This document shows, piece after piece, positions 13,101-27,384 of a stretch of DNA of 64,000 bases; the first letter of the stretch is position 1, and every line of letters starts with the position of its first letter. Made by a program: the position numbers and the translations under genes. The stretch lies in the NCBI GenBank assembly GCA_001600035.1, contig BCIT01000003.1:186001-250000 (forward strand). The letters are read 5' to 3'. This stretch comes from Holtermanniella nyarrowii. Its lineage: Eukaryota > Basidiomycota > Tremellomycetes > Holtermanniales. The notes beneath the pieces are model-generated. The model was given only the letters and a program-made list of their open reading frames with translations. It did not search any database and had not been told where the DNA came from.

Positions 13101-14120
13101 TCACTCTGGAGTATGCTGCCATCTGCAAAAGTCAGCGTCCACGAAGGGGGTGATGGCCGACGAGGAGAGAGACATACTTTAGATGACTTTCGTAGAATCT
13201 GATCATCTTTATTGAAGCTGTCAGTCATGTTCTGTTTGACTTGATAGTAGTAGGGTGCCGACTTACCTTTTGAGGACATCTTCTGTTTGTTTCAGAGACG
13301 GGCACTTTGGCCAATCCGCCATCATTACTGCAAACTTGAGCATTCCACAACCTCGATACGAAAAGACTCACAAGATGCAAAACGCTTTCAAGATGCCATC
13401 CTCCATTTCGACCGTCTCGATATCACACACGATATCCTCCCAATTCTCCTCGTCATCATATTTATCTGTACTATCATTGAATTCCACCTTGGTCTCATTT
13501 TCTTCTACACCTTGATCGTCTTCGTCTTCTTCTTCTTCTTTGGCAGTTGATTCTACAGTGTCTCGCTGCCGTTTTCGGGATTCTGTTTTGACGGATGACT
13601 TTCGTTTTGTGGAGGATCTTGAAGAGGAAGAAGCGACTTGGGCGGAGGAGGGTTTGTGGTCTTCTGATTTGGGAGTCTCGTTCCGACCTGGGTTTCCTGC
13701 TCTTTCTTGAGCTAGCCAGTATTCTTTCAGTAGCTCATCGGCATGCCTTTAATGTCAGCTTCCAGTACTCGTTGCTTGCGACTAGGTCGCTCAGGTCGCG
13801 CGAGGAGCGTCACGCACAGGTTATCCTCTGGTTCCCAAGTGTTCCACTCATGTCCATAGCCCTTCCACTTGACATTGACTGTCGAGCGGGATGAGCAAAG
13901 ATGACCACTGTCACTTGAGAAACTCACACTTCCATACTCCGCCCTGCATCCATCAGCCAGATTCATCGAACGTCAGGCTTAATCAACATACCCTGATCAT
14001 CTTGTGAGCAATAATGCTCTCCACCTCGTATTCCTCCTCTGAAGCGTCATCATCTTTGACGGTACCCTTGGCAGATTTCCTTCTGCCTGTTCCTGTTCCT
14101 CGCTTGACTGATCGCGCCAT
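13101..14120 (-). CDS. HP1/Swi6-type heterochromatin protein (chromodomain + chromoshadow)
   Basis: Reads methylated H3K9 and builds heterochromatin in the nucleus. ATG 14120 starts MARSVKRGTG; a basic then acidic leader runs into the chromodomain: EEEYEVESIIAHKMIR, then after introns VNVKWKGYGHEWNTWEPEDNL. The aromatic cage residues Tyr, Trp and Trp are present. A long acidic and lysine-rich hinge follows. The C-terminal chromoshadow domain is spread over three short exons: ETVEMEDGILKAFCIL, NDGGLAKVPVSETN, then RCPQKMIRFYESHLKW, ending at TGA 13101-13103. The 'KCPQK.I.FYESHL' ending is diagnostic of HP1 proteins. It starts 365 bases from, and divergent to, the TOG gene. Presence of HP1 implies an H3K9 methylation system in this fungus. 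Confidence 0.9.
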
Positions 14121-14485
14121 TCCGTCTGCTTGATCTCGAGGGTCTGCTGTTGCTGCTGCTACTGCTGATAACGGTGTTGAGGGATGCAATGGACGTTGTA
14201 ATCCACTCTCAGACGATACAGACCTTGTCGCCTGTAAGATCTAGAAGGGACGTCACAACAACAAATCTGATCCCGCTCAACCGGTGCGACGCGTTGACAA
14301 GTTAGCTCGAGGTGTACAAGCTCGTTCGACAAGGATAAGCAACTTTAACATCATCAAAACACCTGTCAAGGGCTACAAGGAGGGCCAAAAAGGTATCACC
14401 GAGCTGCAATAGGGCTGGACAAGATCAAGGAACCAACCGAAGAGTGCACAGGGCAGAGCCAAACAAATAGTCAACCCTCGGCGAA

Positions 14486-17400
14486 ATGGAGGGTGAACCT
14501 CCTGCCGAAGAGGATTTCTCAGTGATTCCAGTCTTGGATCGCTGTACGCACAAGGTGAGCTACAATATCTTTAGCTCGTGTCTTGTGTCAGTGCGCTACT
14601 TGTCAGCTGGCTTGCCAACTGCAGCATTGCCCACTTGCAAGACATTGAGCTTTTAGTGCCTGCTGGCCTAGCTGACACTCTTAGAACTGGAAGGCTAGAC
14701 TCTCTGCATATACAGAGATCATCCAGAAAGCAGGCAAGACGGCATCTGACAATGACCCGTTCTTTAGACCCTACACCTCGGACGGTGCTCTCCTGTGAGT
14801 AAGCTCAGCTCGCACCGTACCGCGCCTTGAGCGTCTCCGCTCGTCGTGTTACTGACTTGTACAGTCGCAAACTTGTGCTTGACGCCAATGCAGTCGCGCA
14901 AGAAAAAGGTATCGAGGCCGTGCTCGCTATCGTGAGGGAGAGTGGCGAGAACAGTGCAAAGTCAGTCAGGCAGGAAGGTGTCTTTATTGGGATACTGACG
15001 CGAAAGGACACGATCGGAAGTAGCTCCAGCACTAGTGGACAAAGCGCTTGGATCAACGAGAGCAGGTACCAAGAACAAGGGGCTCGAGCTGTGCTTGATG
15101 TATTGCGAGGTGGAGAATGGAGGCGAAGGGGTGATGGTGAGTTGCGTTGATCGCACGCGGCTGATGGAGTAGCTTGATGTACGTAAAGGCTTGGAGAGCA
15201 AGCAGCCGAAAGTGGTTGCCGGTGCAGTTGCTTGTTTGAAGGAGCTGGTCGCGTAAGTCGAACCAGGTTGGAATCAGGTCGTTACTGATGTCGCAGCTCA
15301 TTTGGTGTGACGACGTTAGGGAACATCAAGCCATTGCTCAAGAGTCTAGCCAAGATCTTCGGACACACAGACAAGACAGTCCGAGCCGAGGTTTGTCTGT
15401 CCTTCATGCGCAAAAGTCTGACCTACAGGGTACGGCTCTCACTCAAGCACTGTACACCTTCCTCGGACCCGCATTGACTCCTTCAATAGCAGACTTGAAG
15501 CCTGTACAAGTCAAAGAGCTCCAAGAAAGCTTTGAAACCATGGATCAAGAGTCTCGCGGTGCAGGTACAGGGAAACCAACGCGGTACACTCGCCAGCAAG
15601 CTCGAGAACGCGAAGCAGCAGAAGCAGCTGGCACAGGGGGCGCAGAGGAAGAAGCAGCAGAAGAACAAGTCGCCGAAATTGACCCAAACGCCTTCGTCGA
15701 CCCCGTCGATATCCTCCCTCTTTGCCCAGCAGATCTCATGGACGTCCTCAGCTCCACAAAGTGGAAGGAGAAAGTCGAGGCTCTGACGGCTGTCTCGGCA
15801 ATTTTGATTGCCAACCCGAAAGTCGCAGATGGCAATGCGGATCAATATGGTCCTCTTGCGCAGATTCTCGGCAAGAGGTGTCAGAGTGATTCGAATGTCA
15901 ATGTTGTGATTGCTGCTGCGCAGGCTGTTGAGAAGCTTGCACGGGGGATAGGTAAGGCTTTTGGGAGGCATAAGAGTGTGCTTGTGCCGCAAATCTTGGA
16001 GAGGATGAAGGAGAGGAAAGCGACTGTTACGGATGCGCTTGGTCTCGCTCTTGATGGTATCTTTACGACTGTGAGTTGTAGCATCTGCTAGCGCGTGAGC
16101 TGATTTTCACAGGTCTCGCTCGGCGACGTCGGAGAGGATATCCTGACAGCACTCAAGTCCAAAAACCCACAAGTCAAAGAAGGCACCCTCCGCTTCCTCT
16201 CACGATCCCTATGCTCAACAACAGACGCTCCTCCCAAAGACCTCATCAAACCTCTAGCCGAATCTCTCATCACCCTCCTAGGAGACAGCTTTGAGCCCGT
16301 TCGATTGGCAGCTGCAGATTGCTTGGCGGCACTCATGAAGATCCTGGGAGAACGCGCAATGAACCCTTATACCGAAGGCGTTGCGGAGTTGCAGATGGCG
16401 AAAGTTAAGGAGGCGCTTGAGAGGGTTGAGGTCAAGTATAAGGCTGGTGCGGCTAGACCGAAAGTGCTACCGGCTGCTGCTGCTGGGCCGAGTGCTCGAC
16501 CTCCTGCCAAGGTGAGTGAGGCCGTGGTTGAGAGGTTCGTGCTGACCTGGCAAAGGCTCCGGTGAAAGCGGCACCTGCTAGAGCTGCCAAGCCTGCACCA
16601 GCTGATGAGTGGCCGACGGAGGTCGCTCCGCCCAAGGCTGCTCCTCCTGCTCGCTTGGCCGCCAAAGTTGCTGTAAGTTTTCTTCAGCTGGAAGTGAATC
16701 TGATTTCTTCAGCCGAAAGCAGCTCCACCTGCCGCTCGACCTGCCGCCGCCAAAGCAGGCAACAGCGTCAAAGCAGCCAGCAGCTCAAAAGCTCTCGCCA
16801 TATCGCCTACTGAACCTGTCAAGTACAAGTACTCTGCCGAAGACGCCCTGGCAAAGGCTGCCGACGACGTTCCTCAGTCATATCACACGAAGCTCGCGGA
16901 TGCAGCATGGAAGACGCGTCTAGAAGCTGCAGAGGAGCTCGTTGCGTGGGTCAGCGAAGATGGTGCCAACGCTGTCGAGAGCGAGGTGTTGTTCCGCTTT
17001 CTGTGCAAAGTACCTGGTTGGTCGGAGAAGAACTTTCAAGTCTCGGCAAAGCTCTACAATGCTATGGCTATCATGGCTGAGAAGAGCTCGTCGTTTGGCA
17101 GGTCTTCGGCGGCTTTGATGATTGGACCGCTGTCGGATAAGCTGGGAGATATGAAGCTCAAGAAGCCTGCTGGTGATGCTTTGGTGACTTTTGCGGAGAA
17201 GACGTCTTTGGCTTTCGTTCTTGCACAAGGTGCGTCCACGCGATGATATGACGAGGAGCTGATCTTGCAGCGTACGATCCCATGACGACGCAGAAAGCGC
17301 CCAAGGCACAGGCCGATGCACTCACGTGGATCAAGACTGCTCTCATCGACTTTGGCATTGCGGGTCTCCCTCTTAAAGACTTGGTTGCTTTTGTCAAGAC

Positions 17401-20400
17401 GGCGCTGCAGTCCTCGAATGGTGCTGTGCGATCAAGTGCGACATCGGTCCTGGTGACACTGCGTCTCTTCGTTGGCACAGGTAAGTCAAAGATGAGACCA
17501 CTCGCTACGTGCTGATGGTGTACAGACGTCGTCAGCTTCTTGGAGGATCTCAACCCCCAGTTACTCACCACCATCAACTCCGAGTTTGACAAAGTCGCCG
17601 GTCAATCTGCACCAGAACCCACCAGGACTAGTGCAGACCTTCAAACGACATCTGGGCCAGCTGGAGCAAGCGGTAGCGTGAGCGCAGCTATCGCTGATCC
17701 CTTGGACGACCTGATCCCTCGCGTTGATCTTGACAAGTTGGTCGCATCCACGTCGATTGTTGCAGATTCGAAGAGTGATGCTTGGAAGACGCGCAAAGAA
17801 GCTTTCGAGTCTTTGAGTGCCCTAATGGATGTCGGTGCCAACTCGCGGCTCAAGCCGAACATGGGTCAGTAACACCATCAAGACTTTTCCTGACCTGCAG
17901 GTGAAATCTCGTCAGTGCTGAAGCGCGCAATGAACGACACCAACTTGGCCGTCAAGATGCTCGCGCTTGGCATTGTGTCAAAGATCGCAGTTGGCATGGG
18001 TCAGCCGTTAGAGAGACACGTTCGCATCCTTGTGGCGCCAGTCGCCAACGTCTGCGCAGATCAGAAAGTGGGAACGCGAACTGCCGCACTTACTTGTCTG
18101 TCATCCATCAAGGATGCGTGCGGCTTGGACCCGATGTTCAGTGGCCTTGCCGCAGCTATCGAGACACCCAATCCCCTTCTACGCGCATCGGTGCTCGCTT
18201 GGCTTGCTGCTGAGCTTCAAGCAAATCCCCCTTCCAAAGATGCGGATCTAGCTCCTCTGGCGGCGCCGATCATCTCTTGTCTGGAGGACAGAAATGGCGA
18301 TGTCAGGAAATCGGCGACAGCCATTTTACCTTTCGTCATCGCTGGCGCAGGTTACGACTTTGTCGTAGATCAGACAAGCAAGCTCAAGGCGGCGTCCAAA
18401 AGCACTGTCATGGCTGTCATCCAAAACTGTAAACCCACTCCCTCGACTGCAGCACCATCCTCGACGACCACGTCTGCCACCACTCGACAAGCACCAGGTA
18501 CTCCAAAGGTCGCAGCGCGTGCCCCGGCAGCCCCTCGCACAGCTTCCAAACCCGCGCAAGCAGCTGAAGCTCCTCGGCAGTTGCCTCGCCCTGACGCTGC
18601 AGCTTCGAGGTCACTAGCCATGAAGGCTTTGGGCGGTCGTCCGGCTTCACGAGGGTCAATAGAAGATGAAGACTTCTCTTCAAGGCCGGTGTCAAAGATG
18701 AAGCCACTCGTCAAGGGCCGTTCTGGGTCCAACTTGTCATCACATGATGCGCGAGCCTCGTCACCCTCCCAGACCGCAACTCCAACTGAGGATCCTCCCA
18801 TCTTCACTGCCAGTGATCCCGAGCTCAAACGAGCGCGTGCCAAGAAGGACATTCGTTGGGCTTGCGATCAGCCTGCACGGGCGGAACACGTCACGCTTCT
18901 GCAGAGTCAGATGGAGCAGAGTGGCGTTGAGTCCAGTCTGGTTGCCTTGCTTTTCAGCAAAGATCACCAGCGTGAGAAAGACTTCGAAGAAGGTTTGAAG
19001 CAGATGGAGATCTTTTACTCGGTCGATGGGGAGGCCTTTGGCTTGTCAGCAGACACCGTCAAAGCCATCCAGGTGAACAATATCGACCTCGTCTTGAAGT
19101 ATCTTGCTATTCGCTTGTCTTCCAACAACTCTATCCTCAGCAACAAGAGTCTCGATGTGCTCGCCAGAGTGCTGGTCCCTGACATGGTCCTGTCCCAGCT
19201 CGACTGTCAGATCATCCTTCCGGCTGTCGTGCAAAAGGTGAGTTGTGTGTTTCTTTTGCGAGCTACGCTTACGGGCTCAGCTTGGAGACAACAAGTTCAA
19301 AGCCAAAGTTGACGAGATTTTCGGCATGATCAACAACTCGATGCCGCCTTCTCTCGTTGCCTCGCAATTGGTACTGTACGGGTTTGAGTCTCGCAATTCC
19401 AAGACTCGGTCGGAGGCCCTCGCTGCGTACAAGAATCTCGTCACCAAACGCCCGAGCTTTGCCAAAGCTTGCGTCAGCGACAAGAAACTCTACCCTGCTT
19501 TGACCAAGCTTATCTCTGATCCCGGGGCTAGAGATGGAGCGTTGACACTGATTGCGTAAGTGTGACGCTTGATGATCGGCAAGCTGACCCGTGACAGGAC
19601 GTTAGTTCAATATCTGGGAGCACCGGCAGTGATTAAGTACATCACACCTTTGGGAACGAAGGAGCAGGGTCTATTGAACAATCGGCTTGCGGCTACGGCA
19701 ACTGCGCAACCAGGACCTTCGCGGATAGCCGCACCATCGAAAGCCTCAGCAACGCCGTCAAGACCTGCCCGAGCCCATGTCACTGCAAGCACCCAGATCG
19801 TCACATCCGATAGTCCGAGGGCTCCGCGAGAGCAAGACTACGAAGCCGTGTCTGCATCACCTGTCCCCCGCAGCTCTCGCATTCCCGCGGCGTCCTTAAT
19901 GCCTGCGTCGCCTGCACGTCTCTCACGGCCAGCACAGTCTCGCCCAGCGAAGGAGCCAATCGAGATAGATGAGCCCGTCATCGAACCTCCGGTTCAATCA
20001 CGAGGCATCGCCACCAGACCCCTCAACGGCTTTGGTGCTCGACCGTCAATGACCGCTGGTCGGTCCGACATCCTAAGAGAGGAGCGGCCAGTCAAATCGC
20101 ATTCGAACGTTCACTTGCTCATCAGTGACATTGGCAAGATGGGCCCTACGCCGACAGTCGATGTCATCAAGAAGCTCGAGTACATCATGAAAGAGCAGCC
20201 CGAGGACATGCGTGGTCACTTGACTCCTTTGGTGGTCGCTGTGGTCGAGGTGATGCAGGCCGCATTCGCCCATGATCCACGACTCGAGAGCGACGAGTAC
20301 TACCGCTTGGTCAAACACGCCGTGCAGGTTACGAACGAGATTGTGCATTGTGGGGTCAAGGCTGGTCAACCCGGCACTCATGGTATCGCGGCGTCCGACT

Positions 20401-21799
20401 GGTCTCTGACAGAGGAGCTTACCGACGCTACCCTGTTGATGCTTTTCAAAGAGTTCACGCTGCGATTGGTTAACACGGACGACGTCAATCGCAAAGAGAC
20501 CAAGGATCTCAGTCGTTACATCAACATGACAGTTCTGGAGCTGCTCTCTTCGTGTGACCGTCTGATGACTTACCAGTGCGTGTATTAGCTTCACATCAGC
20601 AATGGCTTACTCTCCAGATCTCTCTTCGACTTGATGGTCGACTTGAGCCGCAACTTTGTCGTCTACAACATCGACCGAGAGTCCTCGCAGGCCCGACATG
20701 CCGATCTTGTCATGAAGTGCATTTGGAAGCGAGCAGACTCCATTGTGAAGGACCTTGACAAAGGGGTTTTCACCGCGGGAGAGCTCTTGAAAGTCATGGA
20801 GACTCTTTTCTCGGTGATACCGCCAAGCAGCTGGCGCGCGATGGGAGAGGCGAAAGTTGCTCTAGGTGATATGCCGCTGCGAACGGTCAAGTCGATGATC
20901 CAGCGCATCGGCAGTGAGTATCGCGATAAACGGGCGTATGCTGACTAAACCAGCTCACTGTCGGGATGACGTTTATGATTCGCTTGCCGATGCCTTTGGT
21001 GATGCCGATGCTGGCCAGTCGAATGTGTATCAGTACCTGCACAAATTCAGTGAGTTCTGCGGAGTGTTGCTCACTGGCTGACACTGTGCAGTGGAAGCTG
21101 TGAAGAGAAAGGAGAAGGAGTCTGCTCCACGGAGCGCATCGGCGGTCTCACAGCGGACGTTGACACCCGTGTCGACTTCGCCGACGCCGAGTAGCTCGGC
21201 AGTAGCGGAGCCTGTGGTGACTGAGGAGCCGCCTGTCGCGCGTGTACTCCAAGAGACGGCCCCCAAGAACAACGCCAACCAAGATGCTGTGCTCGAGAGG
21301 CTGGAGGCGCTGATTCAAGGATCAGTTGGCAAGGAGCTTGCAACAGTGAATATCATCGCATGCGAGGATGACTGACGAAGCAGAATCTTGACGAGATCCA
21401 CGAGATCCTTACAGCGCATCCCGAATACGATGCTCAATTTGCCACTCTCGCCGAGGCCAACACAAACAAGCAGTATGGTCGCTTCTTGCAGCGCGGTCTC
21501 GAGCAACGGCGAAACAAAATTGAGACGCCAGCTGTACAAGGTGAGTCAAGCTGCGTGACGAATAGGCTGATCTGGAAGATCCACCGACATCACCGGAAGG
21601 ACGGCCGACTTCTGCAGCGGCTAGAATCGCCGCCCGGCGATCACTTGGCCGCCCGCCTTCGACCTTGTCGGCCGCAATATCACCGGATGGCGATGTGGAT
21701 TCGAGACTGGAGCACTACAAGGGGGTGTTCAGTAGACCAAGAGAGAGGGAGAGAAGCGAGTCGCGCTCGACGTCATCGGGAGCAGAGCCGGACGTATAG
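14486..21799 (+). CDS. XMAP215/Stu2/Alp14-family microtubule polymerase, multi-TOG
   Basis: Processive microtubule plus-end polymerase, about 2,200 residues, closer in size to animal XMAP215/ch-TOG than to yeast Stu2. Start ATG 14486 (MEGEPPAEEDFS). HEAT-repeat TOG modules appear in order, roughly at 14486-15500, 15690-16440 (DLMDVLSSTKWKEKVEAL), 16820-17600 (AWKTRLEAAEELVAWV), 17700-18430 (DAWKTRKEAFESLSAL) and 18820-19640. Ala/Pro/Lys-rich linkers lie between them; the basic ones probably bind the lattice. A conserved helical C-terminal domain spans 20090-21050 (SRYINMTVLELLSSCDRLM), as in the TACC-binding end of vertebrate members. The end is Ser/Arg-rich, stopping at TAG 21797-21799. More than ten short introns are required. 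The number of complete TOG domains is my reading and not a profile result. Confidence 0.88.
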
Positions 21800-22214
21800 A
21801 CATCATATTCAGGCTTCATCGTCGCATTGCATGCATTGTATCTACTGTTCGTCTTCAGACGAGCAGGCCGCTCTTCGGAAGTGACAACGCGAGACGACCG
21901 TATGGTCAGCCAGAGGACCTGCGATGCAAAGGACTCCCGGAAACAGACAAAGGAGTCCAGGAGGGATGAGGCCAAGGTGCAAAGGAAGTCTCAAGTTGAT
22001 TCCTTTGATCCGCTTCAGTCCAAACTCAAGCGCAAGCCCCTGAATGCCGATCCTCGCATGGCAGAAATGAAGCATTCTGGGAGACGCACCGGGATCACAG
22101 AGGCTCCATAAAGCCTTTGCTCCTTTGTAGAAGAGCTCCACTTCTTCTCCTCGCTCGTGTCCTTTAGTTGCTATTAGTCACCTTGAACCTGGAAGAACCA
22201 GAGAAGAGATCGCC
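21800..22214. other. Intergenic between TOG and HMG genes
   Basis: No supported gene. Open frames here on both strands lack splice logic and family resemblance. It should contain the 3'UTR of the TOG gene and the promoter of the HMG gene. Confidence 0.4.
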
Positions 22215-23945
22215 ATGTCGAACCAACGCTTGTATCTTGATGTCGAGGAGATGTCGATGGGCCAAGGTAGGCTTGCTGCTACTGAGGGGAGCTGAAGCTG
22301 ATGTGAAGACTTCTTCTCCTTGGTGCCACCTACGCCTGAGCAGCGACTTGCCAACGAGCGGATGTATGACCCTACCGCTCTTGGCATCCCAAAGCTTCGC
22401 AATCGTCGCTCCATCTCGTCAAACTTATCCACATCTTCAGACCGATGGGAGACGGAACGCTCGAGCTCGCCATCAGAGTTCTCTGTCGCAGAGACCAGCA
22501 CCGACAGTATCGATCCATCTGCTCTCCAAGCCAAGCGCGCGCCTGAAAAGGCTGTCAAGGGTGGTGCAGGCAAGAAGAAGGCTTCACATGCGAGAAAGGT
22601 AAGTGCATGAGCAGCTGCAATAGATGACTAATGGTCAGCAACACCCAACGCATGTGCCGAGACCTCGGAACGCCTTCATCTTGTATCGCAAGTATGTGGT
22701 CGACTCGCAGTTGATTCCGCCGTCTGTTGAAGTCAAGCATCAGAATATCTCGGTTGTCGTTGCCAAAATGTGGGCTGAAGCGTCGCCAGAAGAGAAGGAT
22801 CGATTCCAGGAAGCTGCGAGAGTCGAAAAGGAGGAACATCTTGCCAAGTGAGTTCACTGATCAGTCAGCACGCAAGCTGACGACAAGATACCCAGGTTAC
22901 CGGTATCAACCGGTGTATCGACGTACCAATGTGATTCGTCGTCGCGTCAAGAAGGATGCAGCTGAAGAAGAAAAGTGCAGCTCGATGGCTGAGCTGTTGA
23001 TTCAGGGCAAAGTCGGGACCGAGCTTGAGCGAGAAATCAACGAGAAGGCGGCTGCCTATGGGGAGAGTGGTGGCAGCAGTGAGAAGGATAGCGCATCCAA
23101 GTGAGTTACATATCTACCTGCGAATCCACAAGCTGACAAGCAGCTCTAGAAGAGGAAGCACTGTCGCAGGTGCTTGCGAGCTTTCCAAAGGCGCCCTACG
23201 AGCATTGCGTGCACAAGAAAGGCAGCAGCAACAACAAGCCGCTACCGACTGGGCCGATACTTCGTCCTGGCAAGAGGCGCCGAAGAAAGCTTCCCGGCGG
23301 TCCAACACCTTGTCGCACACGCATTCCCGCAACGGCAGCGAGCACAGCATGTTCATGCCTTCCGACAACATCCCAAGCGTCAGCAGGGCACCCATGTACG
23401 CCTACCCTGACCAAAGGCCATCCCTCGCGCAGCAGAGGTACCACTCGATGGACTCTGTCGGGATGGCGCAGCAGATGGGCTTTGTCCAGCAGCCGATGCA
23501 GCAGCAGACGTGGAGTATGCCTATGCCACAGCAACAAGAGCCGCTGTGGGACACAGGTTACGGTAGTCCTGAGCCCATGTTCAGCAATGACAGCACCATG
23601 GCATTCAGCAGCACTCACGACCTACCGAACCTTACCATTCCCGAGCCGCAACCGATGCCAACGTTCGACCCAATCGACAACGCATATCACCAGCCTCGCG
23701 GGCCGTATCTCGACGTCCCGCTGTCAGAGTACTACATGTTCGACCAGGCGTTGCCTTTTTCACCGACAGGGCCAATTGCACCTGGTGATTTGGTAGCAGA
23801 GAGCTTCCAAGCGGGGCTGGCGCCTACAACGCAACATCAAAACATAGAGATGCCCTTTGACGCGGTGCTTTTTGGTGATGATTTCATGAGGGATTACAGC
23901 GAGGCGGTCGTCAATTCTGATGAGATGACGATCAACTGGGGCTGA
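22215..23945 (+). CDS. MATA-HMG-box transcription factor
   Basis: Sequence-specific HMG-box regulator of the mating-type/Prf1/Rop1 kind. ATG 22215 starts MSNQRLYLDVEEM. After a Ser-rich leader and a basic KKKASHARK segment, the HMG box reads RPRNAFILYRKYV, then NISVVVAKMWAEASPEEK, then FQEAARVEKEEHL, then YPGYRYQPVYRR, which is the single-box MATA type with the typical YPGYRYQP end. The C-terminal half is Gln/Met/Pro-rich (around 23420-23560), as expected for an activation domain, and ends NWG at TGA 23943-23945. Four or five short introns are present. Such factors often control mating or development; the target genes cannot be seen here, and nothing else in the window marks a mating locus. 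Confidence 0.85.
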
Positions 23946-24180
23946 GATGGGAAAGCATAGAAGATGAGCTTCAACATGTATGATTGAGGATACGGCTGGC
24001 GTCTCGGATCGACCATTTGCCCGCTCAAAGCGCTTTCCTTTGACACGGAACCACATAATGACGTGTTACAACATTCCTTTGTTGGTTTCAACTTCAGTTC
24101 AACGTACAGTAAAAAGATAATCTTTCATTCAAACGAAAGACAGTCACATCACACTTTTAGCAGCTCTTTCACAAATCAGA

Positions 24181-26825
<2,645 letters not shown>

Positions 26826-26843
26826 GTGATTTGAGATGGAATG

Positions 26844-27093
26844 CTACTTTGTTTCTGTCAGCTTGAACCGTCGTCGTGTCTCGGTTCTCAGTTTCGCCCA
26901 GTCGTGCAATTCCTGATACTCATCGCGGCTAATCGGATGCGTGGCGTCAGAGTCTACGAGCCGTTTTGAACAAGCGCGCTGTCAAGGTAGTGTCGGTTGG
27001 AACTGTCTCGACACGTTTCAACTGAGGTGGCTTTATAGCCAGCGGCAGAGCCTGATCGGCAAAACCCGTAATGGTGAGGGTGAAGGGTATGCA
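26844..27093 (-). pseudogene. Minus-strand coding remnant, likely frameshifted
   Basis: Two overlapping minus frames give protein-like sequence that would read as one chain if a single base were removed. One reads LPLAIKPPQLKRVETVPTD, then TTLTARLFK. The other continues RLVDSDATHPISRDEYQEL, then HDWAKLRTETRRRFKLTETK, to TAG 26844-26846. The frame change falls at a run of four T on the plus strand (26964-26967). Alternatively an intron ending ...ttgacag at 26979 joins the second frame to another exon. I recognise no family. It lies tail to tail with SPE3-LYS9, 18 bases away. It could be a broken gene, a short real gene, or a sequencing indel. Confidence 0.4.
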
Positions 27094-27169
27094 TCATGTA
27101 AATTGAGCACTACCGCTGCATTGAACTACACCAGGATCACGCGCTGTCCCACCACACTTCTCTCTTCAA

Positions 27170-27345
27170 GAAGGAGAGATCCTCAACTCTAGAGGAAGAG
27201 CTCTCCTTATGGAAGAGGGGGGGGTGGTGGAAGAGGGGGTGTGTGGTGGAAGAGGAGGGGGAGCTCTCCTACGAAGAGGGGAATGTGATGGGAGAAGAAG
27301 CAAAGCTCTTCTAATTGGAGTGGGGGATGTGGCGAAAGAGCTCGG
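27170..27345. repeat. Purine-rich / pyrimidine-rich strand-skewed tract
   Basis: The plus strand is almost pure A/G for long runs, with a repeated gtggtggaagagg motif, a run of eight G, and two copies of gagctctcc. On the minus strand this is a CT-rich tract of the kind found in fungal promoters, lying just upstream of the minus-strand remnant at 26844-27093. Confidence 0.5.
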
Positions 27346-27384
27346 TAAACCCCAGTGAGAAAGGCATCCCGCGAGATCCGCTAA

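Noticed and set aside
21827-22111. 94-codon plus frame after the TOG gene
   Set aside because: It begins downstream of the TOG stop, is Lys/Arg-rich without motif, and fits 3'UTR sequence.
27200-27270. Possible G-quadruplex in the G-rich tract
   Set aside because: G runs are present but the loops between them are longer than seven bases, so the strict motif is not met; kept only as a skewed tract.
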